64,000 bases of DNA from Manduca sexta. Its lineage: Eukaryota > Arthropoda > Insecta > Lepidoptera > Sphingidae. The DNA is taken from positions 14,821,291 to 14,885,290 of the forward strand of contig NC_051135.1 of assembly GCF_014839805.1 (NCBI RefSeq), in the 5' to 3' direction. The notes under the pieces are model-generated. The model ran no database searches. It was not told where the DNA came from and saw nothing but the letters and a program-made list of their open reading frames with translations. The position numbers and the translations under genes were made by a program. Within the stretch, counting starts at the first letter, position 1, and the number at the start of each line of letters is the position of its first letter. Of this stretch, positions 12,801 to 24,375 are shown piece after piece.

Positions 12801-15800
12801 GGACATCGTTTTTAAAATATTACATATAATTATGTCTAGAAGGCATTGTATTTTGAATAACATATTGAATAACAGATTCATTAGCATTTTCTTCAGCGAA
12901 AACATTGACTCTGATATATTTGTTCACGAATTTAACGAATTTATTATGTGCGTGACGTAACCAAATAATTATATTTGTTTTGTCTGTAGTTGGTGTAAGA
13001 TGATTTACTCTGAGGTCTTTTGTCTCCAAGTTCTATTGTTTTCTGATTTATGAGATATTGTGGTCAGAGTAACTACGGCACGCTATGACAATTCACTTCT
13101 GATGTGGGAAGCGTAATGTAGCCACACAGTGTGAGTTCAAAGTCTTGTAGGTACTGCTTATTATTAAAATCATAATTTTTAAACTTTACAAGTTTAAAAA
13201 TGCATTTATCATATTGATACTACGATGACAAACTATGGCATCAATGAATTTATTAACAGAACTTGTCGACTATGTAATAGTATTATATTTATTAGAACTT
13301 TCTTCATATCTGTACAACAAAACTATACCGTCTACATTTATTAGTAATTGGATAATAAGTAAGAATTTATTTATTGTACTCTGGGTGTAAGTTGGTATTT
13401 ACGTCGTGTCACCTCTTTCTTTACGTAATATAATTTGCGAAACGTGTTATGAATAATGTGTTTATATTTGATCCTTTTAATCTATAAGTTAAATTATATT
13501 CTGTTATTTCCCAGATAAATAAAAATAATTTAAATCAGATACATCGTTAGTCTCGTCGTTCCGTAATAATTAATCTTTTAATTCTTTAAATTTTTGGTAT
13601 TCCACCGTTACTAATATAACCAGGAGATTAATTGTTTATTTTTTGTCAAGGCAATGGGTGGTACAACCGTGGTCTTCTCGCGACCCTTAGCATATCACTG
13701 CTGGGCATGGGCATCGACATGTTTGGCTTCTCCGTGATCGTGACCGGCTGCGCCTGCGACTTCCACTTGGAGCACAGCCAGAAGAGCATCCTCATGTCCA
13801 TGCCGTTTATTGGTAGGTATTAGGAAGGGCCTGAACCTCATAAGGAGAGCAATTGCGCAACTAAATTAAAGGGCTTCCCTCTTTTAAATTGTAAATTTTG
13901 TAGTTATCTTACACGTTGGTTTAATGCTGTTTGCATTACCGTGGCACGAAAATGTGTCAATATTTAACAGTATGGTATATATTCAGAACAATGACGTATA
14001 TACGGTAATATAATTCAACAGGTGCATTGTCAGAATTATATCGCCAGTCTTATTGGATGTATATTGATTGACATCGGAATCCGATATATTCCTTCCTGAC
14101 TTAATATTGATGATTTTAGGGGCGATAGGCATGGCATACGTCTGGGGCTATCTCTCTGACACTAAAGGTCGAAGGATGTGTCTTCTCTACGGCATGTGGG
14201 GAGGGTTTATCTCCTCCATCCTCACCGCTTTCTCTCCCAATTGGATTGTTCTGGCTGTTCTCAAGGTCTTCAGCACCAGTTTGTAAGTAGACATTAAAGT
14301 ATTAGTTCTGTCTTTCTTTGTCTTTCCCTTTATTCTGTCTTCTCTTTGCTGAACCTCCTCTTGTCTTTTATTTGCATATTGTCCTATTAGAGAGACTTTT
14401 ATGTTCAAGAATTAATGTGAACCACAATGCGATTTAGCGACCTTACTTCTACAATATACAGATTAAATCAAAATGTTGATTTTTATTGGCATGATTTTCT
14501 CAACAAAACCTATATATAATAAACTTGTGAAGAAACAATTTTGTCTTCTCTATAATTCATTTCTGAACTGTACATCATAAATGGAATTAAGTTTGGATTA
14601 TGTTTCAGATGCAGTTCAGCACAGTCATGCACGGTGACACTGCTAGGGGAGTCGTGTACAGCGAAGGTGCGGGACTTTTACCTGCTCATCATGAGTAGTG
14701 TGCTTATGCTCTATCTCCTGTCGTATGTTGGTGAGTTTGTGGTTTAAGTTGATCTTTATGGAGGAGAGCACATCAATTTTCATATATTGAAAGGCATACG
14801 AAAGCTTAAAATTATCTGTGTGTGGTATTTCTTTTTAAAATAATACAAAGTCTACGTAAGCGATCCGAAGGCTGAGACGACAGCAATTGTTTCATTTTTC
14901 ATGCGGTTCGTTTTCGACAAGCGCAAATATTGGCGTAGTAGTATACACGTTCTGCAAAATGCGCGTAACTAATGTTTTCTGTTATGACAAATAAAAAAAA
15001 TTACGTGAATATCAAATGAGTCACGAATATTTTTATTTATTTTTTATTCGTTATTGGTTAAAACATTGCAGATTAAAGTTATTATGGTAGTCATTATGTG
15101 TTATAATTTATTTATAATCCTATGACACCCAACCAGTAGAAAGTAATAGTTTTCTAGGTATAAATATAATGGTATTCTATTTTTTTGCAGTACCAGGATA
15201 TTTCATTTTAAGTCTTCCTTTTTCCATCAATCTTGGCTTCATTTACTTCACACCTTGGAGATTGCTGGCTATCATCTTGTCTTTGCCACTTGGTATCAGT
15301 GCACTGGGTCTTCATTTCTTCTACGAGAGTCCCAAGTTCTTAGTTAACATAGGCAAGGAAGGTCAAGCGTTGAATCACCTTCAAGGAATTTGGGCTAGGA
15401 ATGGAGGAATCCATGAATATCCGGTAAGTTTATTTGGGCTATATTTTTTTATGGAGTAAACGTTTGCTTACTAGTCAGTGTTCAGAGTCCCATTAATATT
15501 CACACTACTGACGACTTTTATATCGATCTTAAAGAGGAAATGGAGATAAGACAAGGGGAGAACTATAGGTATATAACAATCTAGCCTTTGGGAACATTCA
15601 ATACTTCTGAACTAATAAGAAAAAAATACTAAAATGTAAAAATTATATCTCATTTTTAGGTTCAAAAAGTTTACCTGAACGAAGAACAGAAAGTAAATCG
15701 GAAAGGCGTTTCGATTCTGCAATCGCTTGTGGATCAGACGATACCTCTCTTCAAGCCACCGCTACTGTTGAATTCCTTGCAAATGTTTTATTTGATTACC

Positions 15801-18058
15801 ATAATTTACAGCATGTAAGTGTTATGTTTTTGATACTAAGTTTGGTAAATTCTTTGTAAGGTATATTTTTTGTAACGGCTAGCATTCAAGGGCACTTTTG
15901 GCCTGCGATACTGCGCATTGAGACCTCAAATACTTCAAGAAACACGGCCAGTATACTATATTATTATTGCCTTAAACTACTGGTCTACTGATTTCCAGTG
16001 CTGCGGGTTATATTACCTTTTTATTTTACCCTTCTGTCGGTGGATGGAATAACCTTATTTAAGGTAGAAATTAGAAGGTAGAAATTAGAAATTAGTAATT
16101 AGTAAATTAGAAGGTAGAAATTAGAAATTAGTAATTAGTAAAGTAGAAGGTAGAAATTAGTTCAAGTATTCTGTTGTTTTGTGTTGTGTTGTTGTTGTTG
16201 TGTGTGTCAGATGTTTCTTAATTTATCAATATATTTTTTCAGCAACAACAGCCTGGTAATGTGGATGCCATTAATAGTAGACGCATTTGGGTCTGGAGTC
16301 CACGCTGAAGGGAAACAAGATTCTACAAGTCTATGTTCCATTATATCTAGCACGGAGGGAGGCAACAGTACCATACTTCACGTGAGGCCTTTTAAACCAC
16401 CCATAAGAATAATTGATGATTGGTTTATTGACGGCTATTAGGGGTTGAATATAGATGAAATTCTGAGTTCAATTTCAAGTAGGCGAATTTAGATTTTTTT
16501 AATTTTCTTTTTAATTTGCATCCCACATAAAGAGGTAGCATTAAGCAAGCTGTTTGACCAAGCTATTTGAGGAAATATAAACGTCATGTTATTTACCTGT
16601 TAGTTCCTAAAACCAATCCATATTTTTATCTTGCAGAGCTGTACTTCGTCAATAGAACTGAGCACTTTACTATCAGGTGTAGCTCATGGTATTATCTTCT
16701 CTGGCGTCACGGTCTGCGTGTCTAAATTGGCTTCTAAGAAAAAGTATTTGCTGATAACCTTCCTGCTGATCACGATGCTGTCGACCCTGGGTGCAGTCTT
16801 CAACGAGAATAACGTCGTCAGTCTCGTGCTGTTTGTTGGCATGCTGATGACTAATTTATGCATGGGAATCCTGTTTACTTACTACGTGGATATGTTCCCC
16901 ACTTCTTACCGGTAGGGTTTTATTATGATTATACAAACTGGGAAAGTGGATCATTTGATGGTAATTATTAATAAATACGTACCCTGAACAGGAAAGAATG
17001 GGCGTGTTGCCAATTTTGTAGGGGAAATAGAGATCGGAAAGTAGGTAAGTATTTATTTCACGTGGATTTGTGAGATACATAATTGTCGAATTAATAGAAT
17101 AAAAAATACGGTAGATTTTTTAATTGCCGTTTCTTTGTATAAGGTTGGCTTGACCATTCAATTATTGTTTCAATGACGCGCAATGGTTTTTGGATATAAA
17201 CCATTTTTAATATAAGTTGATTACCTATTTCTAAATAAGCAACTTACTGTTTCCTTTATTTTGTAATAAACTGACGTTTTTCCACAGTGGCATGGCTGCC
17301 TGTTTGGGGGTGATGGTGGCGAGACTAAGTGGCGTGGCGGGGGTCAATTTCTTAGGCTCCATGATTGTGACCCACTGTGCCATAACCTTCTACGCGTTTG
17401 GCGTTTATTTACTCAGTAAGTGATTTATTTTGAATCGTTAATATACGTTTAAAGACAATTTATGACTAAAAAGAAAATTTGACTGCCTCGGTGGCATAGT
17501 TGTATTGCATGTCCGGTACAATAGCGCTCTGAGGTCCTGGGTTCGAATCCCGGGTCGGGCAAAGTGATATTTGGGTTTTTCTGCTCAGTATCAGCCCGGA
17601 GTCTGGAATTTTGTGCCCGATATGGCGATAGGCTCGCCCCTATCACATCATGGGACGGAACATACTTGGCGAAAAGTGGGTGCCCTAGTTGCGCCTCTGC
17701 ATACCCCTTCGGGGATAAATGCGTGATGTTATGTATGTATGTATGTAAAAAGAAAATTTACAACTTGGTTTATAAAGAAACGCATTTCTTCGTAAACTGA
17801 TTAAGCCATAAAAGTTACTACTACTGTAAAAACTAAAATGTCAACTTTTACTTTTAGTCGAACAGGCAGTTTATAACAACAGAGTTTAGGGTACTCGTAC
17901 ATACATACACAAATACATACAACTGATGAATGAAAAGACTGAGGGTCGTTCATCTAAAATACAGCGCCTGCCCGTAAATTATAGCAAATCTACTTTAAAT
18001 GTTATATTGCTATATATTTTTTTCAGGTGGTATAATAGTATCCTGTTTCCTGCCATGA
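9876..18058 (+). CDS. SV2-like MFS transporter, complete (MFS2)
   Basis: Predicted 12-helix SV2/SVOP-type carrier of about 500 residues; substrate unknown. Exons: 9876-9969, 13651-13812, 14120-14282, 14609-14730, 15191-15423, 15660-15814, 16243-16381, 16637-16911, 17288-17415, 18027-18058; they sum to 501 codons with no frame break. The short N-tail contains YDEAIELAGNGWYN, the AxxxxGxGxF/Y pattern that precedes helix 1 in SV2/SVOP proteins. MFS motif A reads WGYLSDTKGRR (about residues 94-104), the post-helix-6 motif is YESPKFL (225-231), and MFPTSYRG precedes helix 11. The large non-cytoplasmic loop between helices 7 and 8, an SV2 hallmark, has a cysteine pair and a GGNST sequon. An upstream in-frame ATG at 9855 would add seven residues; an in-frame stop precedes it. 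Exons 5-10 recur at 24376-27216. Intron 1 (3.7 kb) holds repeats. MFS3 is the close paralogue. Confidence 0.92.
9970..13650. other. intron 1 of MFS2
   Basis: A 3.7 kb intron. It has a TE-like GC-richer segment at 9990-10270 with a 94-codon minus-strand open frame that I do not recognise, and another GC-rich patch at 10630-10830. A 'gacttcaaaaaaaggagaagg' repeat start lies near 10450, an inverted-repeat element at 11478-11677, and a possible degraded SINE piece near 12000-12050. The rest is plain AT-rich sequence. Confidence 0.5.
11478..11677. mobile_element. MITE-like inverted-repeat element, 200 bp
   Basis: The left arm (11478 to about 11540) and the reverse complement of the right arm (about 11615 to 11677) align over roughly 60 bp. 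Both start cggctt and share GCTATTTACAGC[AG]GTTTCC. The arms take up most of the element, as in foldback-type MITEs. No target-site duplication was identified and no coding capacity exists. Confidence 0.6.
16066..16165 (+). repeat. minisatellite in MFS2 intron 6, copy A
   Basis: Tandem units built of aaggtagaaattag and aattagtaattagta. Copy A has one more unit (about 37 bp) than the matching array at 25246-25308, a length difference typical of alleles. Confidence 0.75.
17481..17745 (+). mobile_element. tRNA-derived SINE, family 1, in MFS2 intron 9
   Basis: The 5' part contains a pol III box B (GGTTCGAATCCC) in a tRNA-like head starting gactgcctcggtggcatag. The body and an ATGT-repeat tail follow. 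A 14-bp target-site duplication, taaaaagaaaattt, flanks it at 17467-17480 and 17746-17759. Other copies are at 26637, 32705(-), 38495, 41136(-), 42448 and 61855. Confidence 0.85.
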
Positions 18059-18334
18059 CACGTGAAAAGAACTCCATCAATTAAATTTGTTAGATAATAT
18101 CATGTTAATTAGTTTATAAGTTTGTTACTTGTATTATATTACTTTTTGTTTATATTTCATTTTATTAACAGCGGTTTGCGCTATTTTATCACGGTTTTGA
18201 TTTTTGATTATTCTGATGAGCTTAACCTTGCGTATCAAGTAAAAGTTAAGTAAGTACCTACTTAAGACAAATACGAACTAAATTAATCGTAAGAATTAAA
18301 TTAATACATGCCTGGCTACTGTGAATATTTCACA

Positions 18335-18340
18335 AATAAA
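18335..18340 (+). promoter_or_regulatory. poly(A) signal of MFS2
   Basis: AATAAA about 280 bp after the MFS2 stop. It faces the convergent CD36 signals about 65-120 bp further on. Confidence 0.5.
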
Positions 18341-18454
18341 AACACTGTGATAACAAATTAATGAGATATAACCAGTAATCATTGGATAAAATAGTTTTTA
18401 GATCTTTATTTAAAATATAAAATATTAGAAAATAAAACTACAATAAACCTAAAA

Positions 18455-18460
18455 TTTATT
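18455..18460 (-). promoter_or_regulatory. poly(A) signal of CD36 gene, copy A
   Basis: Reverse-strand AATAAA (tttatt on +), 20 bp after the CD36 stop. A second one lies at 18405-18410. The equivalents in copy B are 27613-27618 and 27563-27568. Confidence 0.45.
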
Positions 18461-20211
18461 TAATATCACCAGTCGTATGTCAACTAATAAGCGGTAACTC
18501 CGCGCTCGCCTTGCCCTTCAGTCTATCATCGAAATTCCTCGCGGGATCTCTCCGTCTACTCCAGTCGCGTCTCAGGAGTGCCAGTGAGTACACTAGGAGG
18601 GCGAGGCCGAGCAGGGCCGATGCTATTTCTAAACCTAATAATATCTGAGGTCCCGTCACGTATAGCAGAGTTAGGGAGTTTTTTGTAGCTGCTGGCAGTT
18701 CAGGGAGCGTCTGAAAAAGAAGAGTATTCTTTAAAAGGTTGGTTAGTAAGTAAGTGTCCTTATTTTGAAATTATCTTTACCACTTATGAAGAGCGACAAT
18801 ATCAAAAGAGTCACGGATACATTGTTAGTCATAAAGGGCCTTATAAGGACTGGGGATAGGGAATGGTTGTTAAGACCTACGGAAACTCATGCAATAGCAA
18901 GGTATCATTTTATGTTAGTTTATTGTGACTTGTGACTTAGTGGTACTATTCCGAGCCATTCATGCTGCATCAATACAGCGTATCTTTATAAAATTTATAG
19001 CATACTCAAAGCTGGGAGTTGATTTAAGTGTGTGATCGATAGAGTATAGCCTCGTGCGTATAATAGCAATATCAGAAGCAAAATATGCAATGATCCTGTA
19101 CTCACCAATTTTAAACTCACTTGCGGCAGCAGCATGTCTGAGAACTTGGCGAGGTCAGACATGTACCGTAGGTCACCTAGCAGCAGGTTTAGTTGGATGG
19201 ATAGGGAGGTTTCCACTGTCAACCCGATTCGCTGCAAAATTAAAGTCATTGGATCGAATGGAAAGATCTTCAACTTTGAAACCGGTGAGATCCTAAATGC
19301 CCGTGTGTGTTATTTGTAAGTGCCAGTAAAAACGGTGGTTAATAAAACATGAGACACTGTATCACATGTGTTTCCTATATCTGGAACTAGATCCCCGAAG
19401 GCAAAGATAATCATATTAGGTAAGTGCCGGTTCGTAAGAATTTCTTTAGCTTCTCCTAAAGATTCCAGCCTAATGTCTTAGAAGCGGCTTGCGTCCTGCG
19501 TGTTCCTACGACATTTCCATAAGAACTATGTAAGCCAATATATCTTCTCACGCAAAGCCGATCCCTGTCAAGCGAGAAAAGAGCAGGAAATAACTTACAG
19601 GTTCTATCAGGATATAGCTGTCGTGTTTCTCCCTGTCAGGGTTTAATCCTTCGACACGTTTCTGGAATTCAGGATCTACATCCAATAAATGTGATTTTGT
19701 TAATGCTATTGGTAAACCTGGAACAATACAATTAGTAGTTAATTAAATATTTTATTCATTCAACCTAAAAATTAGTGAAATAAGACGATTATAAAACGAC
19801 AACTAGTTTTTAATTAGAATTATATACGACGTTTTAAAAAAACTGTACAAAAATTACTTAATTTCTGCTAACATCATTAATAAAAGAAATCTTAAAACTC
19901 TTAAGGAATAATCTAGGATAATTTTCACACGAGCAGAAATAAAACAAGTATTATAAAAAACCAATAATAAGTATACAATAGAATTACGAGTCAAGTGTTT
20001 TTTCCCATTAAAATATTGGAATGAATAAACATTTAATATATGTTCCGTAGTTTGAAAATTCTAAGATGTAATAATAGCAAGGTAAGTAATTAGTTTGGGA
20101 TGTATAATTTGATTTAGTTATGTATGTATGTAGGTGTTTATAGATGTATAATGTCTAATGAATAGTTTTTTTTTAATAATCTAATTCAATATTTAAGCAA
20201 GTTATTAGATT

Positions 20212-20528
20212 AATAATATCAGCCCTGTATTATATACTTGCCCACTGCTGAGCACGGGCCTCCTCTACTACTGAGAGCGATTAGGCCTTAGTCCACCTGG
20301 CCTAGTGCGGATTGGTAGACTTCACACACCTTCGAAATTCCTATAGAGAACTTCTCAGATGTGCAGGTTACCTCACGATGTTTTCCTTCACCGTTAAAGC
20401 GAACGATAAATTCACACAGAATACACACATGATTTTTTAGAAAAGTCAGAGGTATGTGCCCTTGGGATTTAAACCTGCGGACATTCGTCTCGGCAGTCCG
20501 TTCCACACCCAACTAGGCTATCGCCGCT
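20212..20528 (-). mobile_element. tRNA-derived SINE, family 2, in CD36 intron (copy A)
   Basis: Reverse-strand SINE. Its 5' end (gcggcgatagcctagttggg) and a box-B-like GGTTTAAATCCC lie at the right, and the 3' end is at the left. It is flanked by aagttat[tc]agatt duplications at 20199-20211 and 20529-20541. The same insertion is in copy B (29374-29690), where the duplication is perfect. Confidence 0.85.
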
Positions 20529-21703
20529 AAGTTATCAGATTGTCCTTTTTTAAAAACCATATTGTACTTGTAGCACTATTGTTACATCGATTCACATAAA
20601 AGTTATTGTGGTCGAACATCTTATAGCAATACAGTATGATGAGACCCCGCACGATGCGACAAAATCAGACGTCATGCGAACGAAAAATTTAAATAAGTCG
20701 GAAACTAAAATTATCTTATCTTCAAAACTACTCGCTTGATGGAAAAGGAACGGATGGAAAAGCTTTGACAGTTAATTAAAAATGTAGAATACTTTGTAAA
20801 AATCTTATGGGGGTTAATGAATTTTGAATTAAAATTGGTTTGTTATTTAGACATAAGCCTAAATATTTACTTGAAACGGAGCTACGAACAAGGGAATCGA
20901 ATACTAATTGATAGGACGGAGTACCACAATGCTCTTACAGAAAAGCATTCAACGAATGCCAGCTATATAAAACAAACCTAGTAAAGATAATATAGATAAT
21001 ACTAATTTGTACATGTGCATTTTGTCTCTCTTTTCTTCTTTGCATCATATTTTTTCTGTTTGGTACAATCAAGAGTAAATAAATAAATAAATAAAATTAA
21101 TGTATTTGAAAGGAAATTTAAAAATTTCGTCCTTGATTAGAATAAAAAAATCCCCTATTTTCCTACTTATAAGGCCATCAAGGCTGCCCTTGGATTAGAA
21201 CGCCTGTAATTGTAAAAAAGCGGAAATACTTCCGTAGACGGAGCGCAGGGCCCCCATAGTTATTCAATTTGACTAGTAAACAAACAGAATATTATAATAA
21301 AATTAAAAAGGAGCTTTTAAAAACTTTTGAATTCTCACATGTGCTTAGAAACATTTTTAACGACATCATTTAGATTTTAATCATAGTATAGAAGACATAA
21401 AGTGTAAGATTTTTCATATTACATGTCATTGGCTGTTTTAGTTGGCGAGAGTTCCTGATTTTTACAATTTGTAGGTACGATGCTTGAGATGTATAGGTTA
21501 AGAGGTTAGTGATCTTAAAAAACCTTTTTTTTTTTCTTAGACTGTTCAAGAAATGTATACACATATCTATCCATTTAAAATTTATGTCATTTTATTGATT
21601 GATGTAATTCTTTTACTTGTCATGTAGCGGTATAAATTACTGACGACTATTATTATGTGTAATTTGCACGTCATCTATTGTATATAGTCTCATCATCAAC
21701 GTT

Positions 21704-21757
21704 AGTCCCTTGATATCCTCTGATGAACAGGGGTTCCGCAGAGGATATTAAGGGACT
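21704..21757. repeat. hairpin within interspersed repeat
   Basis: agtcccttgatatcctct pairs with agaggatattaagggact (17 of 18) around a short loop. It is repeated in copy B at about 30864-30918. It is probably part of a degraded repeat; no gene is attached. Confidence 0.45.
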
Positions 21758-22559
21758 GATGTTTAATCCTTCCTTAAAGATTCCGCACTCTCTTCAAAAG
21801 AATGCACGCTCCTACACTGCGGGACATTTGCTGCGGCCTTAGGCACACAGTTCATTGATTTTATGACTCTTGTTTTATATTCACTTTTTATTAGGGCACG
21901 CGAATATATCCTTTCCTTCTATCACCCTAATTCCCTCCCAACTCTCCATACTATGTTCTCAGTAGTGTCCCACAACTCCCACCATTGTACTATACTGTAT
22001 GTGCCATGTATCATGTAGTGGACTTCGCTCCCTCTTTCCGATGCCCAAATTAGTGGCATATCATGCTTCGCTTTAGCCTCATAAGGCACAAAAATATGAT
22101 GTATAGTCTATATAGGAATAATCTAAACAGAAATGGGATCTTGAAAGAAATTCGATTACATATTTTACCGCGCGAACAGAACCGGCATCAAACGCTGGTA
22201 TCATAACTCACCATAAAACAACTTGAGAGGTCAAACACTCCTTGAGGGCACAACCCCTTGCTATCTCTTAACCGTGTTGTTCTCCAAACGTCTTGTTCGT
22301 CAAATGATACAAGAACGCATCGGGTCCCAATTCCATGCGCCTTCGTCCAACGTACTCCCATCCCAAGGTTCTGCAAAGGCCTGTACGATAGATATTCACG
22401 GGCATCTCCGGAGTCATCTCTGCTGGAAATGCTGCACCTTCGTACGTGTCATTAAATTCGAGCTTTCTGGAAGAAGGTTCCGCTGGGGTTAAGGCGATAC
22501 ATAAATTCCATTTAATATTCTTTAGCACTGGTGCAGTTACGTAGTTATTTGTCCTGGAT

Positions 22560-22963
22560 GTTTTATCTGTTGACCCAGGAGCGAGCAGTGGTTCTTTAAT
22601 AGTGATGACAGGGTCTCTACCACCATTGTGACGAAATACTCTGGGGTCTTCGTATGCGCCGAAGAAGGCCACCGCGGGTTATGGATGGTTTATCAGTGTG
22701 GGGTATACTAAGGGTTAGGGACTCGGTCCAAGGTTCGCTTGAATGGGACTATACTCTGCATACCGCATTATCGGCTACTCATGAGATTTTGACTCTCATT
22801 ATAGGTATCCCAAGATACAGGCATAGCCTAGTTTGGGGACCCTGACAATAATTGAATTGCTTAAACTCAGATATGCCAATTATTGTTCATGTACTTCGTA
22901 ATGTTATTATTTCTGTGTTCTTTTTGTTGCAATAAAGTTAAGTTATTATTATTATTACTCTCG
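22560..22963 (+). mobile_element. non-LTR retroelement 3' fragment in CD36 intron (copy A)
   Basis: GC-richer stretch with an open frame containing RRRRPPRVMDG (22654-22845). It ends with 'aataaagttaagtt' and an ATT microsatellite, the usual look of a LINE 3' end. The same block in copy B is about 31712-32114. A related piece (gcgccgg..acggcaaccgcgg) is at 43640-43925. The clade is not certain. Confidence 0.45.
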
Positions 22964-23455
22964 AGTGTTGAAATTTAGTCATAAAGCCGATGACACCAAC
23001 TTAGCAGTTCCAATCACCTCACAATTCTGGTAGGGACATCGCGTTAGTCTCCGCGCTAAGAAGGACTTTTACCGGGTTAGGTGTGAAAATTGATTTGGGA
23101 TTCATAAGTCAGTCAACAGTAGCTAAGTTTATCAAGTTAATCATAAAGATGTCTATTAAACTAACTTACACGTCCACTAACTCGGTGGTATTGACTAGTT
23201 TCTTGCGTAACTTCTTCATCACTGATTTCACTTGGAACTTCTTCTTGTTGGTGATGTCCATCTCTATTTTGTAGTCTGCTGTGCTATCGTACAGCTGCAA
23301 TTACAAATACTTTACCTTAAGTGTGTTGGTTTCGAGCCCGTCTTTCGGTCACGCAACCTTTTTTATACAATGATTAATGACGAGTATTGCTTGCTCTCAG
23401 TACCGTAGGAATTAACTCTTTCTAAATTACAAAGCCTCTATTTCCACATCATGAA

Positions 23456-23955
23456 NNNNNNNNNNNNNNNNNNNNNNNNNNNNNNNNNNNNNNNNNNNNN
23501 NNNNNNNNNNNNNNNNNNNNNNNNNNNNNNNNNNNNNNNNNNNNNNNNNNNNNNNNNNNNNNNNNNNNNNNNNNNNNNNNNNNNNNNNNNNNNNNNNNNN
23601 NNNNNNNNNNNNNNNNNNNNNNNNNNNNNNNNNNNNNNNNNNNNNNNNNNNNNNNNNNNNNNNNNNNNNNNNNNNNNNNNNNNNNNNNNNNNNNNNNNNN
23701 NNNNNNNNNNNNNNNNNNNNNNNNNNNNNNNNNNNNNNNNNNNNNNNNNNNNNNNNNNNNNNNNNNNNNNNNNNNNNNNNNNNNNNNNNNNNNNNNNNNN
23801 NNNNNNNNNNNNNNNNNNNNNNNNNNNNNNNNNNNNNNNNNNNNNNNNNNNNNNNNNNNNNNNNNNNNNNNNNNNNNNNNNNNNNNNNNNNNNNNNNNNN
23901 NNNNNNNNNNNNNNNNNNNNNNNNNNNNNNNNNNNNNNNNNNNNNNNNNNNNNNN
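23456..23955. other. assembly gap, exactly 500 N
   Basis: The run of N is exactly 500 long, a placeholder size and not a measured one. It separates the two copies of the duplicated block. Confidence 0.99.
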
Positions 23956-24164
23956 TTGCAACATTTTATATTAGATTAAGTCGCACATTGTTAAATTTTG
24001 TTTTATACAAGTACATTAAACTGAGTCATTGGAAGGTTGCTGGTACTTATAGCTCAGGTCTTCCTATTTTAAGTACCAGCCGAACATAAATTTAATATAC
24101 TTGTATTTAAATATACATGTAATATTTCTAAGAGGTAATAAATAAATAAATAAATAAATGGCTC
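23956..24164 (+). mobile_element. retroelement 3' tail abutting copy B
   Basis: 209 bp with no counterpart at the matching place in copy A. It ends with an aataaata(aata)n microsatellite (about 24137-24159) just before the sequence shared with copy A resumes. This is the expected 3' end of a non-LTR retroelement or SINE inserted in one haplotype; its 5' part is in the gap. A hairpin-like pair (ggtacttatagctcag / taagtacc) is visible inside. Confidence 0.55.
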
Positions 24165-24375
24165 GTTATGACAAATAAAAAAAAATTACGTGAATATCAA
24201 ATGAGTCACGAATATTTTTATTTATTTTTTATTCGTTATTGGTTAAAACATTGCAGATTAAAGTTATTATGGTAGTCATTATGTGTTATAATTTATTTAT
24301 AATCCTATGACACCCAACCAGTAGAAAGTAATAGTTTTCTAGGTATAAATATAATGGTATTCTATTATTTTTCAG

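Larger units (their letters stand above)
18480..23294 (-). pseudogene. CD36-family gene, partial copy A (last five exons)
   Basis: Exons 6-10 of the CD36 / class B scavenger receptor gene, read right to left: 23294-23170, 22466-22212, 19717-19599, 19231-19106, 18710-18480 (stop). The upstream exons do not exist on this side of the N gap; they are present once, right of copy B. Exon 22466-22212 is disrupted relative to copy B. It has two extra bases in the segment after TNKTF, a change that removes the cysteine codon there, and a lost T before the splice donor (TTTT against TTTTT), so the frame is broken. The other four exons are open. I read this as an alternative or poorly polished copy of the same gene as 27638-36865, not a second gene. 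Confidence 0.8.
14981..23455. repeat. duplicated block, copy A
   Basis: Near-identical to 24165-32613, from intron 4 of MFS2 to an intron of the CD36 gene. Differences seen by eye are scattered substitutions, homopolymer length changes and a minisatellite unit (16066-16165). The similarity ends exactly at the N gap. Both copies hold the same two SINEs at the same places, so they were one sequence after those insertions. Confidence 0.95.

Noticed and set aside
17449..17800. Open frames and a tRNA-like box B at the SINE
   Set aside because: The tRNA-like head lacks a complete cloverleaf and belongs to a repeated SINE with target duplications, so it is neither a tRNA gene nor a protein gene.
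22268..22672. 134-codon minus-strand open frame
   Set aside because: Its right part (before RKLEF) is intron and retroelement sequence read through the exon acceptor at 22467; only the left part is CD36 exon 7.
23449..24089. Long open frames of X residues on both strands
   Set aside because: They only read through the 500-N gap.
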